NCBI GenBank assembly: GCA_030803735.1 | Contig: JAURUC010000001.1 | Span: 400,501-464,500, forward strand | Direction of reading: 5' to 3' | Length of the DNA: 64,000 bases | DNA from: Actinopolyspora lacussalsi | GTDB taxonomy: Bacteria; Actinomycetota; Actinomycetes; Mycobacteriales; Pseudonocardiaceae | Part shown: in pieces, positions 10,301-19,563 of the stretch | Layout of the letters: each line of letters opens with the position of its first letter | How positions within the stretch are numbered: the stretch's first letter is position 1 | Notes under the pieces: model-generated | What the model saw: the letters and a program-made list of their open reading frames with translations, nothing else | The model's database searches: none | Told to the model about the DNA's origin: nothing | Position numbers and translations under genes: made by a program

Positions 10301-11734
10301 TCAGACCTCGTGCTCGGAGCGATCGGCCGACCACTCGGTGTGGAAAACCCCCTCGCGATCGGTCCGACGGTAGGTGTGCGCTCCGAAGTAGTCCCGCTGG
10401 CCCTGGATCAGCGCGGCGGGCAACCGCTGGGCCCGAACGGTGTCGTAGTAGGCCAACGCCGTCGAGATCCCGGGGACCGGCACTCCGGCCGCCGTGGCGG
10501 TGGCGACCACACGGCGCCACGAGTCCTGGGCCTCGCCGAGCGCCTCGCGGAAGTCGTCGTCGGCGAGCAGACCGGCCGGTTCGTAGGTCTGGTCGTAGGC
10601 CGCTCGGATGCGGTCCAGGAATTCCGCCCTGATGATGCAGCCGCCCCGCCAGATCGTGGCGATGGCGCCGAGGTCGATGTTCCACTCGTAGGTCTCGCTG
10701 CCCGCCCGGATCTGGTCGAAGCCCTGGGCGTAGGCGATGATCTTGGAGGCGTACAGGGCGCGTTCCACATCGGCGACGAATCGCTCGGGATCGTCGACCA
10801 CGGGTTCCGCCGAGGGGCCGGGGAGCCCGGCCGCGTCCGCTCGTAGCCGCGGCTGTCCGGAGATCGAGCGCGCGAACACCGCTTCGGCTATCCCGGTCAC
10901 CGGGCTGGCCAGTTCCAGGGCGTTCTGTACGGTCCAGCGGCCGGTGCCCTTCTGCTCGGCCTGGTCCAGCACCACGTCGACGAACGGCCGGGAGGTGCGG
11001 TTGTCCACGTGACCGAGCACCTCGGCGGTGATCTCGATCAGGTAGGAGTTCAACCGGCCGGTGTTGAACCGGCGGAACGTTTCGGCGATCTCGGCGGGTT
11101 CCCGACCCAGAATCTTGCGCAGCAGGTCGTAGGTCTCCGCGATTAGCTGCATGTCGGCGTACTCGATGCCGTTGTGCACCATTTTGACGAAGTGACCCGC
11201 CCCGTCCGCCCCCACGTGGGTGACGCACGGCGTACCGTCCACGTTGGCGGCGATCGAGCGCAGGATGGGCTCCAGCTCACGGTAGGCGTCGGTCGAGCCT
11301 CCCGGCATGATGCTGGGACCGTGCAGCGCCCCCTCCTCACCACCGGACACGCCTGCCCCGACGAAGTGCACTCCCCGGTCGATCAGTGCCGCTTCCCGAC
11401 GTCGGGTGTCGGTGAAGTTGGCGTTCCCGGCGTCGACGAGGACGTCTCCCGAGTCCAGCATCGGCACGAGCTCGTCGATCACCGCGTCGGTGGGAGCGCC
11501 GGCCTTGACCATGATCACCAGGCGACGGGGGCGTTCCAATGTGTCGACGAGTTCCCGCAGCGACCCGGTGGCCAGGAAATTTCCCTCGTCTCCGAACCGG
11601 CTGATCAACTCGTCGGTGCGTTCCCGATGACGGTTGTGCACGGCTACCCGATGCCCGTTGCGGGCGAGATTGCGGGCCAGGTTCCTGCCCATGACGGCCA
11701 GGCCCGTGACCCCGATGTTCGCCTTGTCGCTCAT
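10301..11734 (-). CDS. gnd: 6-phosphogluconate dehydrogenase, decarboxylating
   Basis: Oxidises 6-phosphogluconate to ribulose 5-phosphate in the oxidative pentose phosphate pathway. The N-terminus GVTGLAVMGRNLARN is the Rossmann dinucleotide site. GAGVSGGEEGALHGPSIMPGG is the substrate/catalytic segment and VKMVHNGIEYADMQLI carries the catalytic lysine region. The C-terminus with QGQRDYFGAHTYRR is the long-form (about 470 aa) signature. ATG start with GGAG 10 nt upstream. Convergent with ileS. Confidence 0.96.
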   Translation of the reverse strand: MSDKANIGVTGLAVMGRNLARNLARNGHRVAVHNRHRERTDELISRFGDEGNFLATGSLRELVDTLERPRRLVIMVKAGAPTDAVIDELVPMLDSGDVLVDAGNANFTDTRRREAALIDRGVHFVGAGVSGGEEGALHGPSIMPGGSTDAYRELEPILRSIAANVDGTPCVTHVGADGAGHFVKMVHNGIEYADMQLIAETYDLLRKILGREPAEIAETFRRFNTGRLNSYLIEITAEVLGHVDNRTSRPFVDVVLDQAEQKGTGRWTVQNALELASPVTGIAEAVFARSISGQPRLRADAAGLPGPSAEPVVDDPERFVADVERALYASKIIAYAQGFDQIRAGSETYEWNIDLGAIATIWRGGCIIRAEFLDRIRAAYDQTYEPAGLLADDDFREALGEAQDSWRRVVATATAAGVPVPGISTALAYYDTVRAQRLPAALIQGQRDYFGAHTYRRTDREGVFHTEWSADRSEHEV

Positions 11735-11943
11735 CCGCGCTCCGATCCGATGTCCCGATCCGCGACGCGAACCGGGGTGTCCGCTCGGGCAACATCCTCA
11801 GTTGGTCCCGTGTTCCAAGGGCATGACTAGCGCACAGCCGCGGTTTTCGCAGCGTGGTGTTCGCCGCGAACCATCGCTTCGCGGTCGGGTACCAAAGCAC
11901 ACCGCTGTCCCGGCCTGGCTGCATCCCGTCCCGTCCGGTCAGG

Positions 11944-11949
11944 GACAAT
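11944..11949 (+). promoter_or_regulatory. -10 element of a leaderless lspA transcript
   Basis: GACAAT lies exactly 6 nt before the GTG start of lspA, leaving no room for a ribosome-binding leader. The same spacing is seen at several other genes in the window. Confidence 0.55.
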
Positions 11950-11955
11950 GGGGGA

Positions 11956-12690
11956 GTGAGCGATGAGCACCACACGACCGACCCCTCCGGTTCCGCACGT
12001 TCGGCGCCCGGCTCGGCCGCCGAACGTCGTGGTCCGCCGCGCCCCCGATTGTTGGTGCTGCTGTTCGGGATCGCCGTGGTCCTGATCGGGGCGGACGCGA
12101 TCACCAAGTCATTGGCGGTGGCCGAGCTGGAGGACCGAGAGCCGGTCAAGCTGTTCGGCGGGGCCCTGTACTTGGTGCTCTTCCGCAATCCGGGAGCCGC
12201 GTTCAACATCGGCACCGGTCTGACCTGGCTGCTGGCGCTGCTGGCGATCGTGGTGATCGGCGGCATAGTCTGGTTCGCCCCGAAGCTCCGTTCCACCGGT
12301 TGGGCGGTGGGTATCGGCCTGGTGCTGGGAGGTGCCTGCGGCAATCTCGTCGACCGGATATTCCGGGAGCCCGCGCCGCTGCGCGGTCACGTGATCGACT
12401 TCCTGTCCGTGTTCGCCCCGGACGGAAGCGTCTGGCCGGTGTTCAACCTGGCCGACTCCGGCATCGTGTGTGGTGGAGTGCTGATCGTACTGCTGGCACT
12501 GCTGGGTTACGACTACGACGGAACCGTGCATCGGCGGGGGGCGGAACGGACCACCACCGGCGACAGCGGTGATCACCCTGCCGAGGGCGAGCGAGGCGAG
12601 GCCGCGGACGATCGCTCTACCGAACGGGGTAGGGCTTCGCCGGGCTCGGCCGAGGAACAGCGACGTGACGACGATGAGGGAAGCTCGTGA
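11956..12690 (+). CDS. lspA: Lipoprotein signal peptidase
   Basis: Membrane aspartyl peptidase that cleaves prolipoprotein signal peptides after lipidation. Four hydrophobic segments span about residues 25-165. The two catalytic aspartates are in NLVDRIF and VFNLADSGI, and [11 protein letters not shown] is the third conserved motif. The last 60 residues are a charged, disordered tail not present in the minimal enzyme. Start GTG 11956 is set by the -10 GACAAT 6 nt upstream. The stop overlaps the next GTG. Confidence 0.93.
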   Translation: MSDEHHTTDPSGSARSAPGSAAERRGPPRPRLLVLLFGIAVVLIGADAITKSLAVAELEDREPVKLFGGALYLVLFRNPGAAFNIGTGLTWLLALLAIVVIGGIVWFAPKLRSTGWAVGIGLVLGGACGNLVDRIFREPAPLRGHVIDFLSVFAPDGSVWPVFNLADSGIVCGGVLIVLLALLGYDYDGTVHRRGAERTTTGDSGDHPAEGERGEAADDRSTERGRASPGSAEEQRRDDDEGSS

Positions 12691-13619
12691 GCGAGTTGCG
12701 CACACTGCCCGTGCCCGACGGGCTCGACGGTATGCGGGTGGACTCCGGGCTGGCCAAGCTGCTGGGTGTGTCGCGCAACACCGTCGTGGCGCTGACCACG
12801 TCCGGAGACGTCGAGTTGGACGGCGCGCCCGCCGGTAAGTCGGACCGGCTGCTGGCCGGTTCGTGGCTCGAGGTGCGGCTTCCCGGCGAGGAAACGCCTC
12901 CCGAGATCGTCGCGGTTCCCGTGGAGGGGCTGACGATCGTGCACGAGGACGACGACATCGTGGTGGTCAACAAGCCCATAGGAGTGGCGGTTCACCCCAG
13001 CCCCGGCTGGGAGGGGCCGACCGTGCTCGGCGGGCTGGCCGCGGCGGGAGTCAATCTCGCCGTCTCCGGCCCCCCGGAACGGCAGGGAGTGGTACACCGC
13101 CTCGACGCGGGCACCACGGGAGTCATGGCGCTGGCGAAGTCGGAACGTGCCTACTCCGCGTTGAAGCGTGCGTTCAAGGAGCGCACGGTGGACAAGCACT
13201 ACCACGCTCTGGTGCAGGGGCACCCCGATCCGAGTCGAGGCACGATCGACGCGCCCATAGATCGCCACCCCAGGGTCGATCACAAGTTCGCCGTGGTCAC
13301 CGACGGTAAGCCCAGCGTCACCCACTACGAGACGGTGGAGGCGTTCCGGGCGGCCTCGCTGGTGGACGTGAAGCTCGAGACCGGTCGCACCCACCAGATA
13401 AGGGTGCACTTCTCGGCAGTGCGCCATCCCTGCGTCGGTGATCTGACCTACGGCGCCGATCCGACGCTCGCACGGCGGCTCGGCCTCACCAGACAGTGGT
13501 TGCACGCGTACTCGCTGTCCTTCGAGCACCCAGGTTACGGCGATCGGGTGACTTTCGACAGCGATTACCCGGCGGATCTGAGTGAAGCGTTGGAGCAACT
13601 GCGGGAACAGGACCACTGA
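12687..13619 (+). CDS. RluA/RluD-family pseudouridine synthase
   Basis: Isomerises uridines in RNA, probably 23S rRNA. An N-terminal S4-like RNA-binding region (about residues 15-75) precedes the catalytic domain, whose active-site aspartate is in [21 protein letters not shown] and GDLTYGAD are the conserved C-terminal motifs. Coupled to lspA by a GTGA overlap, a linkage common in bacteria. Exact target sites cannot be read from sequence. Confidence 0.93.
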   Translation: MSELRTLPVPDGLDGMRVDSGLAKLLGVSRNTVVALTTSGDVELDGAPAGKSDRLLAGSWLEVRLPGEETPPEIVAVPVEGLTIVHEDDDIVVVNKPIGVAVHPSPGWEGPTVLGGLAAAGVNLAVSGPPERQGVVHRLDAGTTGVMALAKSERAYSALKRAFKERTVDKHYHALVQGHPDPSRGTIDAPIDRHPRVDHKFAVVTDGKPSVTHYETVEAFRAASLVDVKLETGRTHQIRVHFSAVRHPCVGDLTYGADPTLARRLGLTRQWLHAYSLSFEHPGYGDRVTFDSDYPADLSEALEQLREQDH

Positions 13620-13687
13620 GCCACTCCAGGGGCCACGCCGTACTGTCGGCGGTCCCGAGCCGGTGCGGAAGGTTCGTCATCCGCCGC

Positions 13688-14686
13688 TCAGAGGTCGCTG
13701 ATGTCCCAGACCAGCGAGTGCGGTCCCGGATCAGCGTGCGGTGACCACTCGACGCTGCGCAGTTCGGTTTCCTCCGGCAACACGAACACGCTGTGCCCGC
13801 CACCCGTTTCCCCGGGCGAGACGCCGGAGCTGTGCGGTGGACGGGAGGAGAGCGCCACCGAGGACCTGGACACGGTCGAGCCGTCCCGAGCCACCAGCAG
13901 CAGGTGCTGGTCCGGTGGCGAGTCGAACACGGTGGTGCCGCGGTTGGTCAGCTCGATGTGCACCACGATCGCCCGCTGCCCCTCCTCCAGGGTGTGCCCA
14001 GCGGCGCTAAACAGGAAGTCGGCGGGATCGACCACCTCGACCAGCAGTACCTCCACCGGTTCACCGTTGGGGCCGACCGTGTCCAGCTTGCTCCCGACCT
14101 TGCCCGCTCTGGGGACGGCGGGTGGTCGCGGTGTCGGACCACCCGCGGCGTCCTGCTCGCTTCGGGGCCACGCCGCGGAGCCGGGAGGCCCCCACGTGTT
14201 GGGGGTCGCGGGTGGTTGTTGTGCCGGTGTCGTGGGGTAGGGCTGCTGTGGTCCCTGCGGCGGCTGCTGTTGCGGCGGTGGTGGTCCCTGGCCGGGTGAG
14301 CGCGGTGGCTGCGGAGCCATCGGCGGATACGGGCCGTGCGGTTGCTGAGGGCCGCTCATGCCGCCGTGGACCGCGTAGCCCCCGCTGTGCGGTCCCGAGT
14401 GCTGCGGAGGTGGTGGTGCGCCCGCCCCGGAGGGGGGTGTCTGGTAACCGCCGCCGGGTTGGCTCTGCGGCTGGACTCCGACGGACGCGAGCGCGTTGCG
14501 GATCCCGTTCGGGTCGCACTCCACACCGACCACCAGCGGCAAGCCGGTGGTGGACAGCGTGGCCAGCCTCGCGGCCACCTCACGCACGTCCATGTTCAGG
14601 TAGGCGGCGAGTTCGTGAACCGCGGCGCGACCCGTCTCGGCGACGGCGCTGAGCAGACGGACGTCCACGGGATCTGGTGCAGCCAC
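13688..14686 (-). CDS. HTH protein with Pro/Gln-rich linker and C-terminal beta domain
   Basis: 332 aa. Residues 1-60 look like an AsnC/Lrp-type winged helix (LLSAVAETGRAAVHELAAYL). About residues 75-195 are an extreme Pro/Gly/Gln linker. The C-terminal 130 residues form a beta-rich domain of DUF4352-like appearance (IVVHIELTNRGTTVFDSPPDQ). No membrane segment is visible, so why a beta domain usually found outside the cell is fused to an HTH is unclear. The GTG start has a TAGCGT hexamer 8 nt upstream and no ribosome site, so it is probably leaderless. Convergent with the pseudouridine synthase gene. Confidence 0.7.
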   Translation of the reverse strand: MAAPDPVDVRLLSAVAETGRAAVHELAAYLNMDVREVAARLATLSTTGLPLVVGVECDPNGIRNALASVGVQPQSQPGGGYQTPPSGAGAPPPPQHSGPHSGGYAVHGGMSGPQQPHGPYPPMAPQPPRSPGQGPPPPQQQPPQGPQQPYPTTPAQQPPATPNTWGPPGSAAWPRSEQDAAGGPTPRPPAVPRAGKVGSKLDTVGPNGEPVEVLLVEVVDPADFLFSAAGHTLEEGQRAIVVHIELTNRGTTVFDSPPDQHLLLVARDGSTVSRSSVALSSRPPHSSGVSPGETGGGHSVFVLPEETELRSVEWSPHADPGPHSLVWDISDL

Positions 14687-14863
14687 GTCTTGTCACGCTA
14701 CCCGCTCCGGTGAGCGTCGTGTTTCGTGGTGTCGATCCGTTCCCGGGATGCCGTTGGACCGATTCCCCGGCGTTCCCGCGCGCCCGTGGGCCGCTCGCGA
14801 ACACGCCGGGGACGGTCCGATGTCGGCCGAACGGACTCGATCAGGGTTGGAGGCTCGGTACCG

Positions 14864-15136
14864 GTGGATATCTCGGCTGCCGAGACCGACCCCGGCAGCA
14901 GTCCTCCGTTCGTGCCGCGGCTCAACGCGTCCGAGGTGGACCGGAGCATGGTCAACGAGCTCAAGCGCACGCTGCGTGCCCACTCCGGTGAGGTGCCGGT
15001 GCAGGTCAAGTTGCAGGGCAATCGCGGCGAGACCAGACTCGCTCTTTCCAGTGAGTTCTTCGTCAACACCGACAACGGCTTGCAGGGTGAGCTCAAGGGG
15101 CTGTTGGGAGCCGGTTGTTTCGAGTCCCTGACCTGA
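14864..15136 (+). CDS. Small protein resembling the C-terminal domain of DNA polymerase III alpha (DnaE)
   Basis: 90 aa from a GTG 10 nt after GGAGG (14849-14853). The segments SMVNELKRTLRAHSGEVPVQ, FFVNTDNGLQGELKGLLG and GCFESL resemble the end of actinobacterial DnaE1, where a small beta domain closes the polymerase. The lspA-rluD neighbourhood is also where dnaE often lies in this phylum, yet no other part of dnaE is here. It may be an orphaned DnaE C-terminal domain that kept, or gained, its own translation signals. The similarity is from memory of the family, not a search. Confidence 0.5.
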   Translation: MDISAAETDPGSSPPFVPRLNASEVDRSMVNELKRTLRAHSGEVPVQVKLQGNRGETRLALSSEFFVNTDNGLQGELKGLLGAGCFESLT

Positions 15137-15352
15137 TTGGGTGGCCCCATCGGGGCGCGAAAGTCCTCGTGGTCCTCGTTTCGTACGGGAAAGCCGAATC
15201 GTCCGATTCGGGAGAGCTCGCCCGTGCGATTCCAGCGGGTTGATTACTTCGTGCTGGTGAAAATGGTTCGGGCAATCCGTTGATCGTAGTGACAGCTCCG
15301 CCATTAACGGTGTTAACTGTGGGCGGACCGGTGTCTACCGCGAAGGGCTGTC
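15137..15352. promoter_or_regulatory. Upstream region of the P450 gene with inverted and direct repeats
   Basis: Three features stand out. A GCCCC-ATC-GGGGC hairpin (15144-15156) could end the upstream gene. A perfect 8-bp inverted repeat CCGAATCG/CGATTCGG with a 2-nt loop is at 15194-15211. Two direct 9-mers TTAACGGTG and TTAACTGTG are at 15304-15321, about 30 nt before the start codon. The last two are possible operator sites. Confidence 0.4.
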
Positions 15353-16594
15353 ATGACTTCGTCCCAGCAGTGTCCACATGACTCCGTATCGGTGCTCGAC
15401 GACGAGTTCCTGCAGGACCCCCACGTGCATTACGCGTGGATGCGGGAATCCGACCCCACCAGGAGAGTGGTCACCGTGACCGGGCTGCCGGTATGGCTGG
15501 TGACCCGCTACGCCGATGCCAAAGCCGCGCTGACCGACCCCAGGCTCAGCAAGGACTACCGTGGTATTGGGCGGATAACGGAGCGCGAGGTCGAGCGGGG
15601 CGCCCAGCGGGCCGACATCTCGGAATCCGTCCAGGCCCACATGCTCAACATGGATCCGCCCGATCACACGCGACTGCGCAAGCTGGTGGTCAAGGCGTTC
15701 ACCGCCCGTCGTGTCGAGGCGTTGCGCCCGAGGATAGAGCAGATAACCGGCGAACTGCTCGACGAGATGGCGGCGACGGAGCACGCCGGTGACGCCGGTA
15801 TCGACCTGCTGGACGAGTTCGCCTTCCCCCTGCCCATCCGCGTGATCTGCGAACTGCTGGGAATCCCCGAGGACCGCAGGGACGATTTTCGCGAGTGGTC
15901 CAACACCGTGGTTTCCGGACAGGATCCACAAGCCGCGGAGCAGGCCGCCGCCGCCATGGCGGAGTACCTGTTCGAACTGGTCGCGGAGAAACGTCGGAAC
16001 CCGATGGACGACCTGCTCACGGCGCTGATCGAAGCCAGTGATGACGCGGATCGGCTCAGTGGCGCGGAGCTGATCGCCATGGTGTTCCTGCTGCTGGTCG
16101 CCGGACACGAGACCACGGTCAACCTCATCGGCAACGGTGTACTGGCGTTGCTCCGTGATCCGGAGCAGTATCGGCTGCTGCGCGACGAACCGGAACGGGC
16201 CGCGTCGGTGGTCGAGGAGACGTTGCGGTTCGACGGTCCCGTGAATCTGGCGACCTTCCGGTATACCACGGAACCGGTGACGGTCGGAGATGTGGAGATC
16301 CCAGCGGAAGAGCTGGTGCTGGTCGCACTGGGATCGGCCAACCGGGACTCGGAGAAGTTCGACACGCCGGATCGGTTCGACCAGGGCCGAGCCACCAACG
16401 GCCACCTGGCTTTCGGGCACGGTATCCATTTCTGCGTCGGAGCCCCGTTGGCACGTCTGGAGGGTCAGATCGCGCTTCGGCGGCTCACCGAGCGTTTTCC
16501 CGCCATGAAGCTGGCCCTGTCGGAGGAACAGCTGTCCTACCGTCCCAGCACGTTGATGCGTGGCCTGGAACAGTTGCCCGTCCGGCTTTCCTGA
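15353..16594 (+). CDS. Cytochrome P450 (CYP107-like bacterial class)
   Basis: Soluble heme monooxygenase. Oxygen-binding I-helix motif AGHETT at residues 250-255, ExxR at 289-292, and the heme loop FGHGIHFCVGA with the cysteine ligand at residue 361; all are intact. NMDPPDHTRLRKLVVKAFT is the typical N-terminal signature. No ferredoxin or reductase gene is adjacent, so redox partners must be encoded elsewhere. The substrate is unknown. ATG start; length normal (413 aa). Confidence 0.93.
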   Translation: MTSSQQCPHDSVSVLDDEFLQDPHVHYAWMRESDPTRRVVTVTGLPVWLVTRYADAKAALTDPRLSKDYRGIGRITEREVERGAQRADISESVQAHMLNMDPPDHTRLRKLVVKAFTARRVEALRPRIEQITGELLDEMAATEHAGDAGIDLLDEFAFPLPIRVICELLGIPEDRRDDFREWSNTVVSGQDPQAAEQAAAAMAEYLFELVAEKRRNPMDDLLTALIEASDDADRLSGAELIAMVFLLLVAGHETTVNLIGNGVLALLRDPEQYRLLRDEPERAASVVEETLRFDGPVNLATFRYTTEPVTVGDVEIPAEELVLVALGSANRDSEKFDTPDRFDQGRATNGHLAFGHGIHFCVGAPLARLEGQIALRRLTERFPAMKLALSEEQLSYRPSTLMRGLEQLPVRLS

Positions 16595-16674
16595 TCGGAG
16601 TTTTCCGGCAGGGTCGTCGGGTCGCTCTGCCAACCGGACGGCCTCCGTCGTCGCTTACGGTCGCGGGGCAGAGT

Positions 16675-16718
16675 CCGTTCTGGCCGGAAGGCCGACCGCG
16701 GCGTTTCGGCCAGAACGG
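16675..16718. terminator. Bidirectional terminator between the P450 gene and aftA
   Basis: A perfect 12-bp inverted repeat, CCGTTCTGGCCG with CGGCCAGAACGG, and a 20-nt loop sit between convergent genes. Confidence 0.75.
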
Positions 16719-16731
16719 GTAGCCCGGTTCG

Positions 16732-18663
16732 TCACCGCACTACGACCACGGTGTACGGACCGACTTCCCGCGTGGTGAACTCCGGTCCCCGGAACAGTGC
16801 CGCGTCGAACAGCACCCGGTAGTTCAGCACGTTCGGCTGGGCGGGGAAAACATCGCGTTTCAGCGTCAGCGAGAGCTTCCTGACGGGCTGGTTCGAACCC
16901 TCGGCCGTGTCATCGCCGCTGCTCGGGCCTCCGGCCTCCCCGCGATGCCGGAGCACGAACACGTCCGGAGCGCGGAACGGACTGTCGCGCAGCAGTTCCG
17001 CCAGCTCGGCGCTGTCCGTGGCGTCGGCCCAGCGTTCTATCACCGCCGCGCGTTTTCCGTACTCACCCAGCGGATTGGCGTAGTGCGGTGTTTCCTGCTG
17101 GAACATCCAGTACGGTTCGAACGAGCTCAGCTTGTAGTTCGTGCTCAGCACGACGTTCCGCTGTGGATTTCGCCCGGTCATCCCGGATATGGTCGAGATG
17201 AGTTCGTCCAACCAGGAGTTGGGTTCGTCCGGGTTCCGCGCGCCGAAGGCGTTGTGGCCGGTGGGGTAGTAGTCCTCGTACGCCTCCCGCACGCGGGACT
17301 CCAATCCGGTGTTGAGCTGGTACTGCGTCACCGAGAGCGAGCCGGTCACGGCCAGCACCACCGACAGCGCGGTCAACCGCGGTAGATACCTCCCGGGAAC
17401 TCGTCCCCGCAGCCTGTGGAGCAGCTCGACCAGTCCGATCACGCCAGCCACGACCAGGACGCACTCCAGGATCACGCGGAGGCGGAACGCCAGCAGCGTG
17501 GTCTCGGCGACCAGCGCGAGCGTGGACAACCCGAACCACACGTAAACGGTGACCGTCACCGTCAGCAACGCCGCCGCGAGCGGACTGTTCGTCGCGCGAA
17601 GTATCAACCACATCACGCCGCACAGGGACAGCACTCCGAACGGGGAGAACTCGGCGAACGGCAACGGCAGGTAGGCGCTTCCCGCCGGTAGGTAGTGCTG
17701 TGCCGCGCTGCTCTCGGAAAACCCACCCGCGAGCAGGAACGGAGCCCACACCACCAGAGCCAACAGGCCGCTGACCACTCCGATGGGGATCAGCCGTAGG
17801 AACAGTTCCCATGCCGTGCGCCCGACCGCAGCGCCGCGCGCGACGCGTGTCGCACCGATGACGACGGCCATGACCACGGTCACCAGCACCGCGAATCCGA
17901 AGTTCAGCGTGTAGGTCATCGCCGCGAAGCCCACGAAGATTCCCACACCGAGCGACACGCCGCGCGGTGTGCGCTCCCGCGTGGACAGGGCGTACCAGGT
18001 CAGCACAGCCATCGGAGCCAGCAGGGCGGCGGAGGGCCAAGCGTAGGGTTCCATCACGCCGTGCCGCATACCGGCCAGCATCGTCACCAGCGCGGCCAGC
18101 AGTGCCTGTTCACGAGGTAGTACCAGGCTCCACAGCGTGAAGGCCACCACCACGACCACGGCCAGCCACGTCAGCGCGTAGGGTTTGTAGGCGGCCCACC
18201 CCTCCCAGCCGATCAGGTTCGCGAATCGTCCGCCGAGCCAGAACCAGCCCCAGGGGTAGTAGGGGACGATGTCCGCGTAGTTCATGTCCGCGGGGACCAG
18301 GTTCTCCGCCATCCGGTTCAGGTACTGCAACCGGAACCCGTTGTCCACCGAGGAGCCCCCGTAGTAGAACCGGGTGCGTTGCAGCGGCGTGGCCAGCAGC
18401 AGCGTGGTCAGCGCGGTCAGGGTGGTCCAGACACCGATGAGGCGCAGCCCGCCGTTCCCGATCCGCTTTCCGAGAGCCGGCGGCACCAGGAGCAGCAGCA
18501 GAAGTAAAGTGGAGCCGAGAACGGCCAGGGCCTCGGGGGCGTTGCCGGGTTCGGAGATTCCGGGCTGAACGATGAGGAATTGCAGCAATGGACTGAGTAC
18601 GATCGCGATTCCCGTGCCCAGCGAAAGTTCGAGAACCGTTCGACCGCCGGAAAGTCTCGGCAT
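16732..18663 (-). CDS. aftA: Galactan 5-O-arabinofuranosyltransferase AftA
   Basis: GT85 membrane glycosyltransferase that adds the first arabinofuranosyl residue to the galactan of the cell wall. About a dozen hydrophobic helices occupy residues 10-430, with the family motif VPYYPWGWFWLGGRFAN in an external loop. A hydrophilic extracytoplasmic C-terminal domain follows. The ATG at 18663 gives 643 residues, the length I recall for the mycobacterial enzyme; upstream in-frame codons are Ser/Arg/Asn-rich and not membrane-like, so the longer frame is rejected. Supports a chemotype IV wall. Confidence 0.82.
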   Translation of the reverse strand: MPRLSGGRTVLELSLGTGIAIVLSPLLQFLIVQPGISEPGNAPEALAVLGSTLLLLLLLVPPALGKRIGNGGLRLIGVWTTLTALTTLLLATPLQRTRFYYGGSSVDNGFRLQYLNRMAENLVPADMNYADIVPYYPWGWFWLGGRFANLIGWEGWAAYKPYALTWLAVVVVVAFTLWSLVLPREQALLAALVTMLAGMRHGVMEPYAWPSAALLAPMAVLTWYALSTRERTPRGVSLGVGIFVGFAAMTYTLNFGFAVLVTVVMAVVIGATRVARGAAVGRTAWELFLRLIPIGVVSGLLALVVWAPFLLAGGFSESSAAQHYLPAGSAYLPLPFAEFSPFGVLSLCGVMWLILRATNSPLAAALLTVTVTVYVWFGLSTLALVAETTLLAFRLRVILECVLVVAGVIGLVELLHRLRGRVPGRYLPRLTALSVVLAVTGSLSVTQYQLNTGLESRVREAYEDYYPTGHNAFGARNPDEPNSWLDELISTISGMTGRNPQRNVVLSTNYKLSSFEPYWMFQQETPHYANPLGEYGKRAAVIERWADATDSAELAELLRDSPFRAPDVFVLRHRGEAGGPSSGDDTAEGSNQPVRKLSLTLKRDVFPAQPNVLNYRVLFDAALFRGPEFTTREVGPYTVVVVR

Positions 18664-18852
18664 CGAGTCCGGGTGGCTCCGCTTCGTGTTGTCCGTTCCG
18701 AGCGAGCTGGAACTCGGCAAGGTGCCACTCCAGGTCCTGAGAATTCGATGATGGACGTTACGCAGAATAACGACAGTTGAACGGCTGTGCTCTCGTGACC
18801 CCGGACAGTAGTTGTTCGTGGCCGATTCGCCGTTTCGTTCGGAGGAGGCTCG

Positions 18853-19455
18853 GTGTCGGAACAACCGGTCGAAGGGCCGGAGGAGAAGTACACGACCGAC
18901 CGCGATTCGACCGCGTGGTGGCAGCTACGGACACGACCGCCGCGCCCCGCGGTGGTGTTCGGCGCGGATCTGTTGCCCGCACTGAGCGTGCTGTCCTTGG
19001 TGACCTTGCTGGGATTCCCGCTCGGTTGGATCTGGTCTCGCCTGGCACCGCCGCAGGAAAGCACCATGACACGACAGGGTGAGTTGGTTCCGGTACTGGT
19101 CGAGAGCTACCACAGGTTCGACGGGGTGGCGGTTTTCCTGCTGCTGAGTTCCGCCTGTGGAGTGCTCGTCGCCGCGGTCGCCTGGCAGCTGCGTGGTCGC
19201 AGGGGACCCGTGCTGCTCGTGGCGATGGTGCTGGGGTCGTTGCTGTCGACCTGGCTGGGAATGCGGCTCGGCACCTCGTTCGCCGCCGGGATGTACCCGG
19301 TGCCGGACACCTTGCGCCCCGGGGATCTGGTGGCCGTGGCACCGCGGTTGGACACGCTGGTCGGTTTGCTGGGGCAACCACTGACCGTCGCCTTGACCTA
19401 CGGGCTCGTCGCCTCGTGGAACGGGTTGGACGATCTCGGCAGGCGACGGGGTTGA
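18853..19455 (+). CDS. DUF2567-like membrane protein
   Basis: 200 aa with four predicted transmembrane helices (about residues 40-62, 93-113, 120-142, 165-190). An acidic soluble N-terminus precedes WWQLRTRPPRPAVVFGADLLP, a motif of the actinobacterial DUF2567 family. Function unknown. The GTG start follows GGAGGAGGC. It is divergent from aftA, with a 190-base intergenic region. Confidence 0.7.
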   Translation: MSEQPVEGPEEKYTTDRDSTAWWQLRTRPPRPAVVFGADLLPALSVLSLVTLLGFPLGWIWSRLAPPQESTMTRQGELVPVLVESYHRFDGVAVFLLLSSACGVLVAAVAWQLRGRRGPVLLVAMVLGSLLSTWLGMRLGTSFAAGMYPVPDTLRPGDLVAVAPRLDTLVGLLGQPLTVALTYGLVASWNGLDDLGRRRG

Positions 19456-19563
19456 TCGGGACAACACACGCCCGTTTTCCGATGTCCGTGCTCGGGCGAA
19501 GCCGGGGTGTTCCGGGGCGGAGCCGTCGCCGGCCGCCCTGTCAGCCCGGTAGCGGTCGCGGCG

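Noticed and set aside
14726..14863. Longer N-terminus for the DnaE-like small ORF
   Set aside because: The upstream codons give an Arg/Ser-rich sequence typical of non-coding GC-rich DNA, while GGAGG is well spaced from the GTG at 14864.
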